A DNA stretch of 64,000 bases from Candidatus Aenigmatarchaeota archaeon (lineage in GTDB: Archaea; Aenigmatarchaeota; Aenigmatarchaeia; CG10238-14; SCSR01): positions 195,212 through 259,211 of the forward strand of contig JAUWZS010000002.1 in NCBI GenBank assembly GCA_030615205.1, written 5' to 3'. The notes under the pieces are model-generated. The model did not search any database, was not told where the DNA came from, and saw only the letters and a program-made list of their open reading frames with translations. Shown here piece by piece: positions 17,874 to 26,604 of the stretch (within the stretch, counting starts at the first letter, position 1; each line of letters starts with the position of its first letter). The translations under genes were made by a program, and so were the position numbers.

Positions 17874-20800
17874 TTAAACAACGTTTGATAAATCTGCTTT
17901 CCAGACACCGTACTCCGCGAGACCTAAAATTAAATATCTATTATCTGGTGTAAGTGCCAAATTATCTGCAACATTGTCCCTTACTTGATTATTTGTGCTC
18001 GGCAGCCCGCTGTCTATGCTTTTCCAGCTGTTTCCAGCGTCTCTGCTTATATAAACGCCATTGTTAGTGCTTAAAAATAATACGTTGTGATCTGGTGGGT
18101 AGATTATAAGAGTATAAAATTCACTTCTATCATCAAGGCCATTCATGATTCTAAACCAGTTCTCTCCACCGTCTGTTGATTTCATTACAACTCCGCAAAA
18201 ATCGTTTCTATGACAGAAGCCCTTGTTTTGTCCGTTCTTGGTCGAAGTGTACATTATATTCGTATTGTTATCATCAATCGCCACTGTGTAAGGCCACTGC
18301 TCTGATGGCATTCCGGTGCTTATCATTTCCCATGTTCTCCCTCTGTCAACAGATTTTACAATCCCGTTGTATGTTCCTGCAAACAATATGTCGTGGTTGT
18401 GTGGATGCATGCTCAAAGAGAACATACCGTCATTTCCAAGACGCAGACTTGAGTCTTTCCATGTATGTCCGTTGTCTTCGCTTATGAAAAATCCGCTTGG
18501 GAAATGCCCGTAATATACTTTGCCGGGCACGTCTGAATCGAACAATATCGAGCTGAACTGGTACATCCTCCTCTCCCACGCGCTCCAAAAACCGCCGCCA
18601 AATGTCCTTCCCAGATTCTGCCATTCGTTACTCGCTTGGTTAAACCTGTATATCCCGTATCCGCCAGTTCCTGCATAGAGTACAGACTCTGTTGTAACTG
18701 TCTTTCTTACACTGACATCGTCTACATAAACCTTGGAGTCATCCAATGTTTCAAATGCGACAGCCCCGCCAGCTAAAGGTTCAGAATCAATGTAATCAAT
18801 TTTCAGCGTATCGTCAACATAGACTTTTATATTACTGCCGCTTAACTCTATTCTAAAATCATACCATTGACCTAAATTATAAGATTCTCGAGTATCTGTC
18901 AATTCAGCAAGTTCGCTCCATTTATTAAATTGTCTGGTTAAATACAATCCTCCGTCATTGAATCCCAGAAAATACCTTCCTTCACCGCTTTTTCTAAAGT
19001 TGATATGAACTCCGCCTTGAATTAATTTTACTTTGGCCTCAAAGGTGTAATCCGTCCAGCTTTCCGAATCAGCATTAACCCAGTTATGTCCAATGCCTTG
19101 TAAAACATAATTACCGTTTTCCTGTATGACAGACCAATCGTCTTTAAACTCCCATTTATCTGTATTACCATCCTCAAAATTATCTTCAAAGGGCGGCCAT
19201 TCAATGCTTATAATCTTTAGCGATCTTATGTTAAGAGTTTCCAATCCATTATTCATCTCCCCCCAACTTTTCCCGCCATTTCTCGTAACAAACACCCCCT
19301 CCTCACTGGCAACATAAACTGTGTTCGAGTCTGCAGGGTCAATAAGTATGTCGGTTACTGGTTTTCCACGCATCTCGTTATTGTCCCCAAACAGAGGCAT
19401 CTGGCTGTCAGCACCATCATTGGATACATAAATTCCTTTATCATAGGTAGCAAAATAGAGTTGGTTTGAATCCGTGGGGTCAATTGCGAATCTGTAATAT
19501 CCCTGCCTGACAGGATCATCCACCTCAAAGCTTGGTAAAAAGAAATTCTTGTCTTTCCATGTTGTTCCACCATTCATTGTTTTGAACATGCCTCCAGGAT
19601 AGGAACTTGCATAAATTACATCAGAATCTGTGGAATCAATCATTATTTGGATGTTATAGATTTCAGGTTTAGGTCCGTCAGTGGCAGTCCAACTGACGCT
19701 ATAATCCGCATCGCTGATGTCGCCAACATAGACTCCACCACCACGGGTTCCGGCATATATTTTATTCTCGCTGACAACTAAAGCACCTGTGCTTTTATAA
19801 TCAAGTCCGCTATTCTGAGCTGTCCATGTATTGCCGCCATCTGTTGTCAGATAGATGCCACCTGCTCCTCCGGCATAGATTACCATCGAATTCTCTGGAT
19901 GAATAGCTAACGCTCTACAAGGTTTGCTTATAACATCTTGATTTATGTTCGTCCATGTTAACCCACCATCTTCACTCTTATACACCCCATGAGTTCCTAT
20001 GTCTTCAGCTGGGACATCAGGGAAGAACCGTGGATCCAGTAGCTCTTCAGGGCATCTTCTTCCCATAATCGCTGCAGCGTACAGAATATTTGGATTAGAC
20101 GGGTCTATCTCAATATCGAAGGTGCCAACTATTGGCATAGAGTCCAGATTCTGCCAACTTGTTCCTCCATCAGTTGTCTTATACACGTTCTCGCCATGCA
20201 GTGAAACGTAGATCGTGTCTGAATCTGTGGGATCAACCGCAATGTCGATGATGGCTCTGGGAATGCTGCCTGTTATATCCGTAGCTTCCCCGTCGCTGAT
20301 TTTGAACAAACTGCCAAGGATCGCATTATGTTTGAAGGCCGATACATAGATAGTGTTGTGGTCGCTCGGATCAAGCTTTATCTTGAACAGTCTGGAGTAC
20401 ATAGAACCTGCATAAAAAATATTTTGCCAAGTCTGTCCACCATCTGCTGATTTATACAAATAAGGATGTGCTCTGCCCGCAGCATAAACTATGTTTGGAT
20501 TAGCAGGATCAACAACGATGCTCGCAATCGATAGGGTGGGGATATTCTCTATTTCTGTCCAAGTCTCACCGCTATCCACAGTCTTAAACAATCCTGCTCC
20601 CCAAGGCGCGGCATAAATTATGTCTTCATCAGTTGGATCAATAGCTAGTTGATTCTGGGAGTGTATTGTGCTGAAGAAGAAGTCCTCATTGAGCCTGCCC
20701 CAAGTTTCTCCTTTGTCGTTACTGAAATATATTTTTCCTTCTTCTCCTACCACCCCTGCATAGATTTTATTTGGATTTGATTCGTCAAATCTTATGGATG

Positions 20801-22589
20801 TTATTCCTTTAGAATTTTCTACCCTTAATATCTCACTCCAACCAGAGTTTTCCTCTTGATATTTGGAATATTTCCATATGGATGAATGGTTCTCAAATAT
20901 TTTTGGCGAATATGTGGCATAGAAAATATTGCTGTTTTCAGGATCAATCTCAATATCATATGTATAATCAGGAGAGTTTGTGAGATAATGCCATTCCTTT
21001 TGGCCCGAATATTCAGATATGCCAACACCAATATTCGATACATAAATTTTGCTAGGATCGTCTTTTGCAATTTCAAAATCAAAAATCTTTGCTGATGAAA
21101 ATTCTTCAGCAATCCTCTGGAAAGTTCTTCCTGAGTCGTATGATTCGTATATGTTGGTCATCTCATCAATCAATAGGATATGATTCGGATTGTGCGGGTC
21201 AACCCTCACTTCGTCTCCAGCACTGACCGGTGAGAAAGGTTCCCATGTTTCTCCCCAATCTCTTGTAGCATATGACTCTTGAATCACATTTCCTGAAGTT
21301 AATACAATGTTTGGGTCTGTCGGATGAGTTATAATAATAGTGGGGGATGATGCAACAATATCCCCATCCATCTTTTTCCATGTTGCCATGCCGTCTTCTG
21401 ACTTAAGGATCCCCAAAGCCCATATCCCACCAGTCTTGCCATAGACTATGTTTGGGTTGTCAAAATCGAATAAGAGTGTGTCTAACCCAAAGCTCATTTC
21501 GCTAAATTCCCTAATTGTAGGCGTATCAAAATATTCATAATTGGCACCATCTATCTTGAGTATGCTTGGACCACCGTACGGGTTTAGGAGATAATAAGAC
21601 GATCCGACAATATCAACATCGGTTATACCGTTAGATTGAAGAGTGAGGTCTGTTACAGGACTCCACGTTCTTCCTCTGTCATAGGATTCTCTTAAGAGCT
21701 CGGATATAGGAGACATAAATTCATGCACGATGTTATGTTTAAACGATATTACTATATGGTCTGGATTGTTGGGGTTCTGGACAATGTTTGCAATTATAAG
21801 GTCGTCCGACATACCAAGATCAACCCTGGACCAGGTATCACCAAGATTTTCTGAAAGATATAGGTGACCATTTGTAAATTCCCCGCTGCCGTCTACATGT
21901 AAAATAATATTTACTAGGATTCTATTTCCAAGCGCGATAATGTTTGGAACTTTTTTATAGTACCCGAAACCAATATCCTCTGGTGGCAAAACTAAATCTC
22001 TTAATTCAGACTCAGAGGGAGATATATCCTTCCAATTAAAATTCTCTAAAGCTAAATCAACATATTGTATTTTGACATTTGTTTTGTCGTCAGAAGTCAC
22101 AAAAAGTTTATTGTCACTAACTATCGCTTCATTGCACCATTCATTTAAAATTTTTACAAGATTTTTCTCGGTATCATAATAATAAGCGCCATCACCACAA
22201 GTGAATAATTTATCTTCAAAGGCTGCTACAGAAGACACATGAATATTTTCCAATTCACTTATTACTTGCCAGCTTTCACCCTTGTCTTCAGATTTGTGTA
22301 TACCTTTGCTCGTTATTGCATATAATTCATGTGACATAGAAGGATTCTGTATTAGCTGGGTTACACGCCCTCCTGGAGGGCCATTCATAGACTGCCAGGA
22401 AATAGTTAAATCAATACAATCCCCGGGACAATTTTTATTTTCATCTAATTCACATATCCCATTGCCGCAGACAGCTTTTTGTACAGATTCTTCAGGCTCT
22501 TTTACAGGTTGCTGAATACAGCCGCTAATAAAAATAATTCCAACAATTACCAATGCCAAAACCATCGAACTAAGATATTTTGATTTCAT
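17874..22589 (-). CDS. Giant Asp-box (BNR) beta-propeller lipoprotein
   Basis: 1571 aa. The signal sequence ends in lipobox ISGC (Cys27), so the protein is probably lipid-anchored outside the cell. CGNGICELDENKNCPGDC follows at about 40-57. Nearly the whole protein is Asp-box repeats (SxDxGxTW, for example SADGGQTW, SEDGGLTW, STDGGENW) separated by DPxxxNxxYAA strands, the pattern of sortilin/VPS10-like ten-bladed propellers; there are enough repeats for two or more propellers. A concanavalin-like domain (about 1135-1297: FEDGNTDKW ... VYVDDVSVRK) is inserted. Sialidase active-site residues are not evident, so binding is more likely than catalysis. It occupies its own unit between tRNA-Ser fragments C and D. 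Confidence 0.85.
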   Translation of the reverse strand: MKSKYLSSMVLALVIVGIIFISGCIQQPVKEPEESVQKAVCGNGICELDENKNCPGDCIDLTISWQSMNGPPGGRVTQLIQNPSMSHELYAITSKGIHKSEDKGESWQVISELENIHVSSVAAFEDKLFTCGDGAYYYDTEKNLVKILNEWCNEAIVSDNKLFVTSDDKTNVKIQYVDLALENFNWKDISPSESELRDLVLPPEDIGFGYYKKVPNIIALGNRILVNIILHVDGSGEFTNGHLYLSENLGDTWSRVDLGMSDDLIIANIVQNPNNPDHIVISFKHNIVHEFMSPISELLRESYDRGRTWSPVTDLTLQSNGITDVDIVGSSYYLLNPYGGPSILKIDGANYEYFDTPTIREFSEMSFGLDTLLFDFDNPNIVYGKTGGIWALGILKSEDGMATWKKMDGDIVASSPTIIITHPTDPNIVLTSGNVIQESYATRDWGETWEPFSPVSAGDEVRVDPHNPNHILLIDEMTNIYESYDSGRTFQRIAEEFSSAKIFDFEIAKDDPSKIYVSNIGVGISEYSGQKEWHYLTNSPDYTYDIEIDPENSNIFYATYSPKIFENHSSIWKYSKYQEENSGWSEILRVENSKGITSIRFDESNPNKIYAGVVGEEGKIYFSNDKGETWGRLNEDFFFSTIHSQNQLAIDPTDEDIIYAAPWGAGLFKTVDSGETWTEIENIPTLSIASIVVDPANPNIVYAAGRAHPYLYKSADGGQTWQNIFYAGSMYSRLFKIKLDPSDHNTIYVSAFKHNAILGSLFKISDGEATDITGSIPRAIIDIAVDPTDSDTIYVSLHGENVYKTTDGGTSWQNLDSMPIVGTFDIEIDPSNPNILYAAAIMGRRCPEELLDPRFFPDVPAEDIGTHGVYKSEDGGLTWTNINQDVISKPCRALAIHPENSMVIYAGGAGGIYLTTDGGNTWTAQNSGLDYKSTGALVVSENKIYAGTRGGGVYVGDISDADYSVSWTATDGPKPEIYNIQIMIDSTDSDVIYASSYPGGMFKTMNGGTTWKDKNFFLPSFEVDDPVRQGYYRFAIDPTDSNQLYFATYDKGIYVSNDGADSQMPLFGDNNEMRGKPVTDILIDPADSNTVYVASEEGVFVTRNGGKSWGEMNNGLETLNIRSLKIISIEWPPFEDNFEDGNTDKWEFKDDWSVIQENGNYVLQGIGHNWVNADSESWTDYTFEAKVKLIQGGVHINFRKSGEGRYFLGFNDGGLYLTRQFNKWSELAELTDTRESYNLGQWYDFRIELSGSNIKVYVDDTLKIDYIDSEPLAGGAVAFETLDDSKVYVDDVSVRKTVTTESVLYAGTGGYGIYRFNQASNEWQNLGRTFGGGFWSAWERRMYQFSSILFDSDVPGKVYYGHFPSGFFISEDNGHTWKDSSLRLGNDGMFSLSMHPHNHDILFAGTYNGIVKSVDRGRTWEMISTGMPSEQWPYTVAIDDNNTNIMYTSTKNGQNKGFCHRNDFCGVVMKSTDGGENWFRIMNGLDDRSEFYTLIIYPPDHNVLFLSTNNGVYISRDAGNSWKSIDSGLPSTNNQVRDNVADNLALTPDNRYLILGLAEYGVWKADLSNVV

Positions 22590-22624
22590 TATAATTATAA
22601 TTGATTTTCATTAGAATAAAATTG

Positions 22625-22662
22625 AGATGCCTAGAGTAGGATTTGAACCAACATAAGGATTA
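22625..22662 (-). repeat. tRNA-Ser 3'-end fragment D
   Basis: Minus-strand GGTTCAAATCCTACTCTAGG then CATC: intact T loop (GTTCAAATC), acceptor strand with two changes. It shares the following CATAAGGATTA (plus strand) with copy E. Lies a few bases after the stop of the zinc-finger gene at 22665. Confidence 0.65.
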
Positions 22663-22664
22663 TT

Positions 22665-22766
22665 TTATTCCATGTTCTTCATGCACTCTTCTGAACAGTA
22701 GAATTTGTTTTTGAACTTCAGCTTCGAGAACGGTATTTCCTTGCCACACCAGTCACACTTCTTCAT
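22665..22766 (-). CDS. 33-aa zinc-finger protein, copy 1
   Basis: Begins MKKCDWCGKEIPF; four Cys in a CxxC...YCSEEC pattern (CDWC and CSEEC) form one treble-clef or MYM-type zinc finger. 27 of 33 residues match the copy at 24960-25061. It is the only gene between tRNA-Ser fragments D and E. Function unknown; too small for more than a single zinc-bound fold. Confidence 0.65.
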   Translation of the reverse strand: MKKCDWCGKEIPFSKLKFKNKFYCSEECMKNME

Positions 22767-22814
22767 ATAATCAGTTTGGTCGACAGACTATAATTATCTA
22801 AATTAACTCCTTGT

Positions 22815-22851
22815 TACGCCCAGGGTGGGATTTGAATCTACATAAGGATTA
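22815..22851 (-). repeat. tRNA-Ser 3'-end fragment E
   Basis: Minus-strand GATTCAAATCCCACCCTGGG then CGTA: the T loop, T-stem 3' strand and acceptor strand are identical to the tRNA-Ser at 26079. It shares the next CATAAGGATTA with copy D. It ends 3 bp before the PH-gene stop codon. Confidence 0.75.
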
Positions 22852-22853
22852 GT

Positions 22854-23348
22854 CTACCTTTTTAATAATTTCATAAATTTCTCAGGGTTGGAGGGAGTAA
22901 TCATATAATGTCTTTTATCATTGGTCGTTATCAGAATGCCATCACTTAGATTTGTCATTATCGTTCTGGTCCACCCTACATTTGGTATATAAAATATCCC
23001 AGAGTAAAGGCTTGCACCTATCCTTAAATGAAATGGAACTAAAGTCCTTTCAACCTTCTTTATATCCTTTAATTTGAGTTTAATGGTTGTAAAAAGAGAC
23101 CACGAACTCAGGACATCGTTTTGGATAACATATGTTGTTTTGTACAAGCCATAGGTAGTGACAACCAAAAGAGATATAACAAAAATTATTGTCCCAAAAA
23201 AGAAGATTCGAGCAAGAAAGACTTCTGATGTGATACCTTACCAGAATCCAATTATAATAAAGAGAGCTGCCGAGAAAACTGTTAACACGACATACATCCC
23301 ACCAATCCATTCACTAATTCTGGGTTTGTTAATCACATATTTCTTCAT
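22854..23348 (-). pseudogene. Membrane PH-domain protein interrupted by a stop codon
   Basis: Starting at 23348 the frame reads MKKYVINKPRISEWIGGMYV, a transmembrane helix (VVLTVFSAALFIIIGFW), then TAA at 23238-23240. The same frame then continues with GITSEVFLARIFFF, a second helix and a bacterial-type PH domain (VIQNDVLSSWSLFTTIKLKLKDIKKVE ... GILITTNDKRHYMITPSNPEKF). Total 165 codons including stops. The codon is TAA, so pyrrolysine readthrough does not explain it. A TTG at 23168 could start a soluble C-terminal part. Either a nonsense mutation or a sequence error. Confidence 0.65.
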
Positions 23349-23407
23349 AATCAAATTATGTATTTAATTATCAAAAAGGTTTCCCAAAGAAAAAAATGTG
23401 AAATATT

Positions 23408-23455
23408 AACGCCCAAGGTGGGTGTCATCGGCTTGAGGTAGATTTTGGTGTCACA
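23408..23455 (-). repeat. tRNA-Ser 3'-end fragment F
   Basis: Minus strand carries CACCCACCTTGGGCGTTA, the T-stem and acceptor 3' strands with one change. The T loop is replaced by a different sequence that is shared with copy G. F and G agree at 39 of 42 positions. It starts 12 bp after the DEAD-box gene stop. Confidence 0.7.
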
Positions 23456-23466
23456 TCATTATCTTA

Positions 23467-24708
23467 TTAAGAGTATCTGCGGCTTCTCCTATAGTTTGTC
23501 CTGTTCATCACTCTTCCACGGTCACCGAATCTCCTACCTCTGCGACCGCCGAATCTCCCGCTGTACATGTCTGGTCTGCGAACGCCTCTCCTGAACGGCA
23601 CTCTCCTGAATTGGCCGACATGCATCTTCTCGATTTCGTAGTCGAACAGCCTTATTATCCTGCTGAACGAAGGGTGGTCGTCCCTGCACAGGAGTGAGAT
23701 GGCTTTTCCTGTCTTCCCTGCCCTTGCGGTTCGGCCTATTCTGTTCGTGTATTCTTCGGAATACTTCGGTATGGAGTAGTTGAAGATATGGCTGACGTCA
23801 TTGATGTCCAATCCCCTCGCAGCCACGTCTGTGGCCACAAGGAATCTGAACCTGCCGTTGTGGAACATGTCCATCACTTTTTCGCGCCTGGCTTGGGTCA
23901 TGCCTCCATGCAGTGATCCGGCATTGATATTGTTGCTTTTCAGGTTGCTCGAGATCGAGTCAACGTCTCTTCGCGAGTTGCAGAAGATTATGCCGAGCTC
24001 TGGGTTCTCTTTGTCTATCAGATGTACAAGGAGGGAGAACTTCTTGGCACGGTCGACATCGCAGTAGTACTGCTTCAGCATGTTGTCCTGCACCTTGTTC
24101 GCTGTCCTTATCTTCTTCGCGTCTCTTGTGAAACGATCCCTTATCCTCATCAATGCAGATGGCATGGTCGCGCTGAACAGCAGAGTCTGCCTGTCCTTCG
24201 GCAGGCTACGTGCCACGAACTCTATGTCTTCGACGAAACCCATGTTTATCATCTTGTCAGCTTCGTCGAGCACGAATATGCGGATGATGTCTGTGCGGAG
24301 CGTGCCGCGTCGCATGTGGTCCATTACGCGGCCGGGTGTACCGACCACTATCTCTGCTTTTCTCAGCCCACTAACCTGCGGCCCCATCGCAACTCCTCCG
24401 TACACTGTCTGCACGAAAAGGCCTTTGCGCTTGGAGAACTTTTTCAGCTCGCCTGCTATCTGCAAAGCCAGTTCCCTTGTCGGAGCCAACACCATTGCTT
24501 GTAGGCCGCGGCCCTTATCGACCCTTTCTATCATAGGTATTCCGAAAGCAGCGGTCTTTCCAGATCCTGTCTCGGACTGGCCGATCACGTCATGTCCTTG
24601 TTTGATAAGAGGTATTGTCTCGTACTGTATCTTCGTGGGTTTTTCATATCCCATGTCATAGATCGCGCCCAGTACATTCGAATCTATATTCAAGTCTTCA
24701 AATTTCAT
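23467..24708 (-). CDS. DEAD-box RNA helicase
   Basis: 413 aa. ATP-dependent RNA unwinding. All motifs are present in order: Q motif (GYEKPTKIQYETIPLI), I (SETGSGKTAAFG), Ia (APTRELALQ), Ib (VGTPGRVMDHM), II (VLDEADKM), III (FSATM), IV (GIIFCNSRRDVD), V (LVATDVAARGLD) and VI (YTNRIGRTARAGKTG). The tail (about 370-413) is Arg/Gly-rich (RFGGRRGRRFGDRGR), probably RNA-binding. Closest to the DeaD/CshA type. It is bracketed by the 42-bp repeats F and G, and its G+C appears higher than that of its neighbours, which fits transfer. Confidence 0.95.
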   Translation of the reverse strand: MKFEDLNIDSNVLGAIYDMGYEKPTKIQYETIPLIKQGHDVIGQSETGSGKTAAFGIPMIERVDKGRGLQAMVLAPTRELALQIAGELKKFSKRKGLFVQTVYGGVAMGPQVSGLRKAEIVVGTPGRVMDHMRRGTLRTDIIRIFVLDEADKMINMGFVEDIEFVARSLPKDRQTLLFSATMPSALMRIRDRFTRDAKKIRTANKVQDNMLKQYYCDVDRAKKFSLLVHLIDKENPELGIIFCNSRRDVDSISSNLKSNNINAGSLHGGMTQARREKVMDMFHNGRFRFLVATDVAARGLDINDVSHIFNYSIPKYSEEYTNRIGRTARAGKTGKAISLLCRDDHPSFSRIIRLFDYEIEKMHVGQFRRVPFRRGVRRPDMYSGRFGGRRGRRFGDRGRVMNRTNYRRSRRYS

Positions 24709-24959
24709 ATTTTAATCTCACCTATATTTGCTTCTCTTTTTATTTTTTGTTTTCCCAAAGTCACAGAAGCAACAGAATTAGTATGTCACGCCGAATCAGC
24801 ATCAACTAACGCTATTTGTCACACGCTTTGTACCTTGTCTTTTCTTTTCTAATCTATCATGAAATGGACAGTATTTAAACATTTGCATCTGTTTGGATTT
24901 GTCCAGCTTTGGTGTCGACCACTAAGCAAGAAAAATTCTTCTTTCAGAAGGATTGATTT

Positions 24960-25061
24960 TCAATCCATATTCTTCCTGCACTCTTCTGAACAATAGAAGT
25001 AGCCTTTGAACTTGAGTTTGGAAAAAGGTATGTCCTTGCCGCACCAATTGCATTTCTTCAT
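24960..25061 (-). CDS. 33-aa zinc-finger protein, copy 2
   Basis: Begins MKKCNWCGKDIPF and continues YFYCSEECRKNMD, with the same four-Cys finger as the copy at 22665-22766 and only six differences. It lies upstream of the helicase gene, inside the unit bounded by repeats F and G. Confidence 0.65.
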   Translation of the reverse strand: MKKCNWCGKDIPFSKLKFKGYFYCSEECRKNMD

Positions 25062-25125
25062 ATAATCATTTAAGCAGGAAGGCTTTAATTGTCCAGAACC
25101 TCTTTGAAAAATTCCTCAAGGAATG

Positions 25126-25171
25126 AACGCCCAGGGTGGGAGTCATCGGCTTGAGGTGGATTTTGGTGGAA
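25126..25171 (-). repeat. tRNA-Ser 3'-end fragment G
   Basis: Minus-strand ACTCCCACCCTGGGCGTTCA, with T-stem and acceptor strands identical to the tRNA-Ser; similarity continues into ATTCCT beyond the gene end. Otherwise almost identical to copy F. Begins 58 bp after the GTPase stop. Confidence 0.75.
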
Positions 25172-25228
25172 CAACGTTCTTTTACCAAGAAGAATTTTTC
25201 AAGGAAATCTACATCAGCAAGAAAAAAG

Positions 25229-26020
25229 TTACATGCTTTTCAACAGAAGTTTTCCTCTCTGCCAATCGTTTATCAGCGCGAAGTATACACGTTTTTCATC
25301 TATCTTCCCACCTTTTTTCAACATGTTCCTGGCTTTTCCTATCTCCTCGATAATATCTTCAAACTCTTTGTCACCGATTTTAATGCTGTAGAATTCTTCA
25401 AGACGTTTTATCCCACTGTCGAGGAAGATCGTGACTATCTCCCTCGCAACCGCTTCAGGATCAGCGATCTTTGAGGGGTCCAATGTGCCGATTAGCGCGT
25501 GCTTGAGTTCGCTGTCTTCCCCTGTTAAAGGAATGATGCCGGGCGTGTCGATGAGTCCCACGTCAGAGCTGACGCGTACCCATTGGAATCCCCTTGTCTG
25601 GCCTGGTCTTGGACCTGTCTTTGCCCTTCTACGGCCGGCCAGTGCATTGATAAGCGATGATTTGCCTGTGTTCGGATAACCTATGACACCAATTTTCAGG
25701 AACTCGCCAGGCCTGGACCGTTTTTTAACTATTTCGAATATCTTCTTTTTCAGGAGAGTTATACCGCGTCGCTCTCTACTAGAGACAGACACACATGGAA
25801 AAGTTTTGTCAAGCGTTTGTCTGTGCTGTTTGACTGTCTTTTCCGAAACTAAATCCGCTTTGTTTATTACGAGAATCAGTGGTTTCCCAGCCAGTTTGGC
25901 AAGGCGCTCTGCATCCTTGTTCCTTGTAAGTTCAGGCATCCTCGCGTCCAGCACTTCTACAATTACGTCCGACTCTTCGATAACTTCTTTAACAATGTCC
26001 CAAAAATCTCTCATCGACAT
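25229..26020 (-). CDS. Circularly permuted GTPase (YlqF/RbgA family)
   Basis: 263 aa. Ribosome-assembly-type GTPase. The G motifs occur in permuted order: G4 NKAD (about residue 53), G5-like SSRERRG (about 81), G1 GYPNTGKSS (about 114), G2 region GQTRGFQWV and G3 DTPG (about 157). A helical C-terminal RNA-binding domain follows. Both Walker A and the G4 base-recognition motif are intact, so it is probably active. It is the only gene between tRNA-Ser fragment G and the tRNA itself. Confidence 0.92.
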   Translation of the reverse strand: MSMRDFWDIVKEVIEESDVIVEVLDARMPELTRNKDAERLAKLAGKPLILVINKADLVSEKTVKQHRQTLDKTFPCVSVSSRERRGITLLKKKIFEIVKKRSRPGEFLKIGVIGYPNTGKSSLINALAGRRRAKTGPRPGQTRGFQWVRVSSDVGLIDTPGIIPLTGEDSELKHALIGTLDPSKIADPEAVAREIVTIFLDSGIKRLEEFYSIKIGDKEFEDIIEEIGKARNMLKKGGKIDEKRVYFALINDWQRGKLLLKSM

Positions 26021-26078
26021 AAGAATTGATTAGTATTTCTATGAATAAGGTTTTTGAGTTTCTTTATTGAGGAATAGA

Positions 26079-26215
26079 CGCCCAGGGTGGGATTTGAACC
26101 CACAAGGACCGAAGTCCGCTAGCTCTCTGCGTTTTTTATTTTTAGCAAGAGCTTAGCAGGCTCGCACGGCTTTACGCAAAAGCCTTAGTGCCCTACCGGG
26201 TTAGGCGACCTGGGC
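26079..26215 (-). tRNA. tRNA-Ser (probably GCT), class II, with inserted sequence
   Basis: Acceptor GCCCAGG pairs with CCTGGGC, G73 (usual for archaeal Ser). T arm GTGGG-TTCAAAT-CCCAC, long variable arm GGAC-TTCG-GTCC. The only plausible anticodon loop is CTGCTAA after CGAGC, giving GCT. At 137 nt the gene is about 50 nt too long. The extra sequence seems to lie both between the D and anticodon arms (a hairpin GGCTTT/AAAGCC) and after the anticodon loop (A-rich), suggesting two introns. Exact exon borders are not resolved. Confidence 0.75.
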
Positions 26216-26316
26216 TTGCTTAATTTTAATTGATTGTTGCTTCCTTAAATTCTTTTCACGAATTTTAAATATTAATTCTTACATATTCATATTAAGATTA
26301 TCGAGGTGAAAATTTA

Positions 26317-26604
26317 ATGCCTATAACTGTAAAAGATATTGGAGATATGTTTGGAAAGGATGTTTTCACTAATAAAGGATTCTACGCTGGCAAGGTATCG
26401 GATATGGAATTCGACCTTTCACGCTTCAAAGTCCGATCAGTCGTTATCGAGGCTGCTAAAGGGGGTATGCTTGGAAAGCTGGTCGGTGGGAAGAAAGGAA
26501 TAATCATACCTTATCCAATGATACAAGCAATTGGCGATGTAGTGCTCATAAAGCACATAACTAGCGCGGAGATATCAGAAGAGACAGAAGCAGTAGAAGC
26601 GTAA
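26317..26604 (+). CDS. PRC-barrel protein, possible FtsZ partner
   Basis: 95 aa, one PRC-barrel domain covering almost the whole protein: GKDVFTNKGFYAGKVSDMEFDLSRFKVRSVVIEA in the first half, GKKGIIIPYPMIQAIGDVVLI in the second. Archaeal PRC-barrel proteins of this size include CdpB proteins that act with SepF and FtsZ in cell division; the convergent neighbour is ftsZ, which supports such a role by context. A clear GAGGTG ribosome site precedes ATG. Confidence 0.75.
   Translation: MPITVKDIGDMFGKDVFTNKGFYAGKVSDMEFDLSRFKVRSVVIEAAKGGMLGKLVGGKKGIIIPYPMIQAIGDVVLIKHITSAEISEETEAVEA

Noticed and set aside
23238-23240. Recoded stop codon in the PH gene
   Set aside because: The codon is TAA; pyrrolysine uses TAG and selenocysteine TGA, so a plain nonsense change is more likely.
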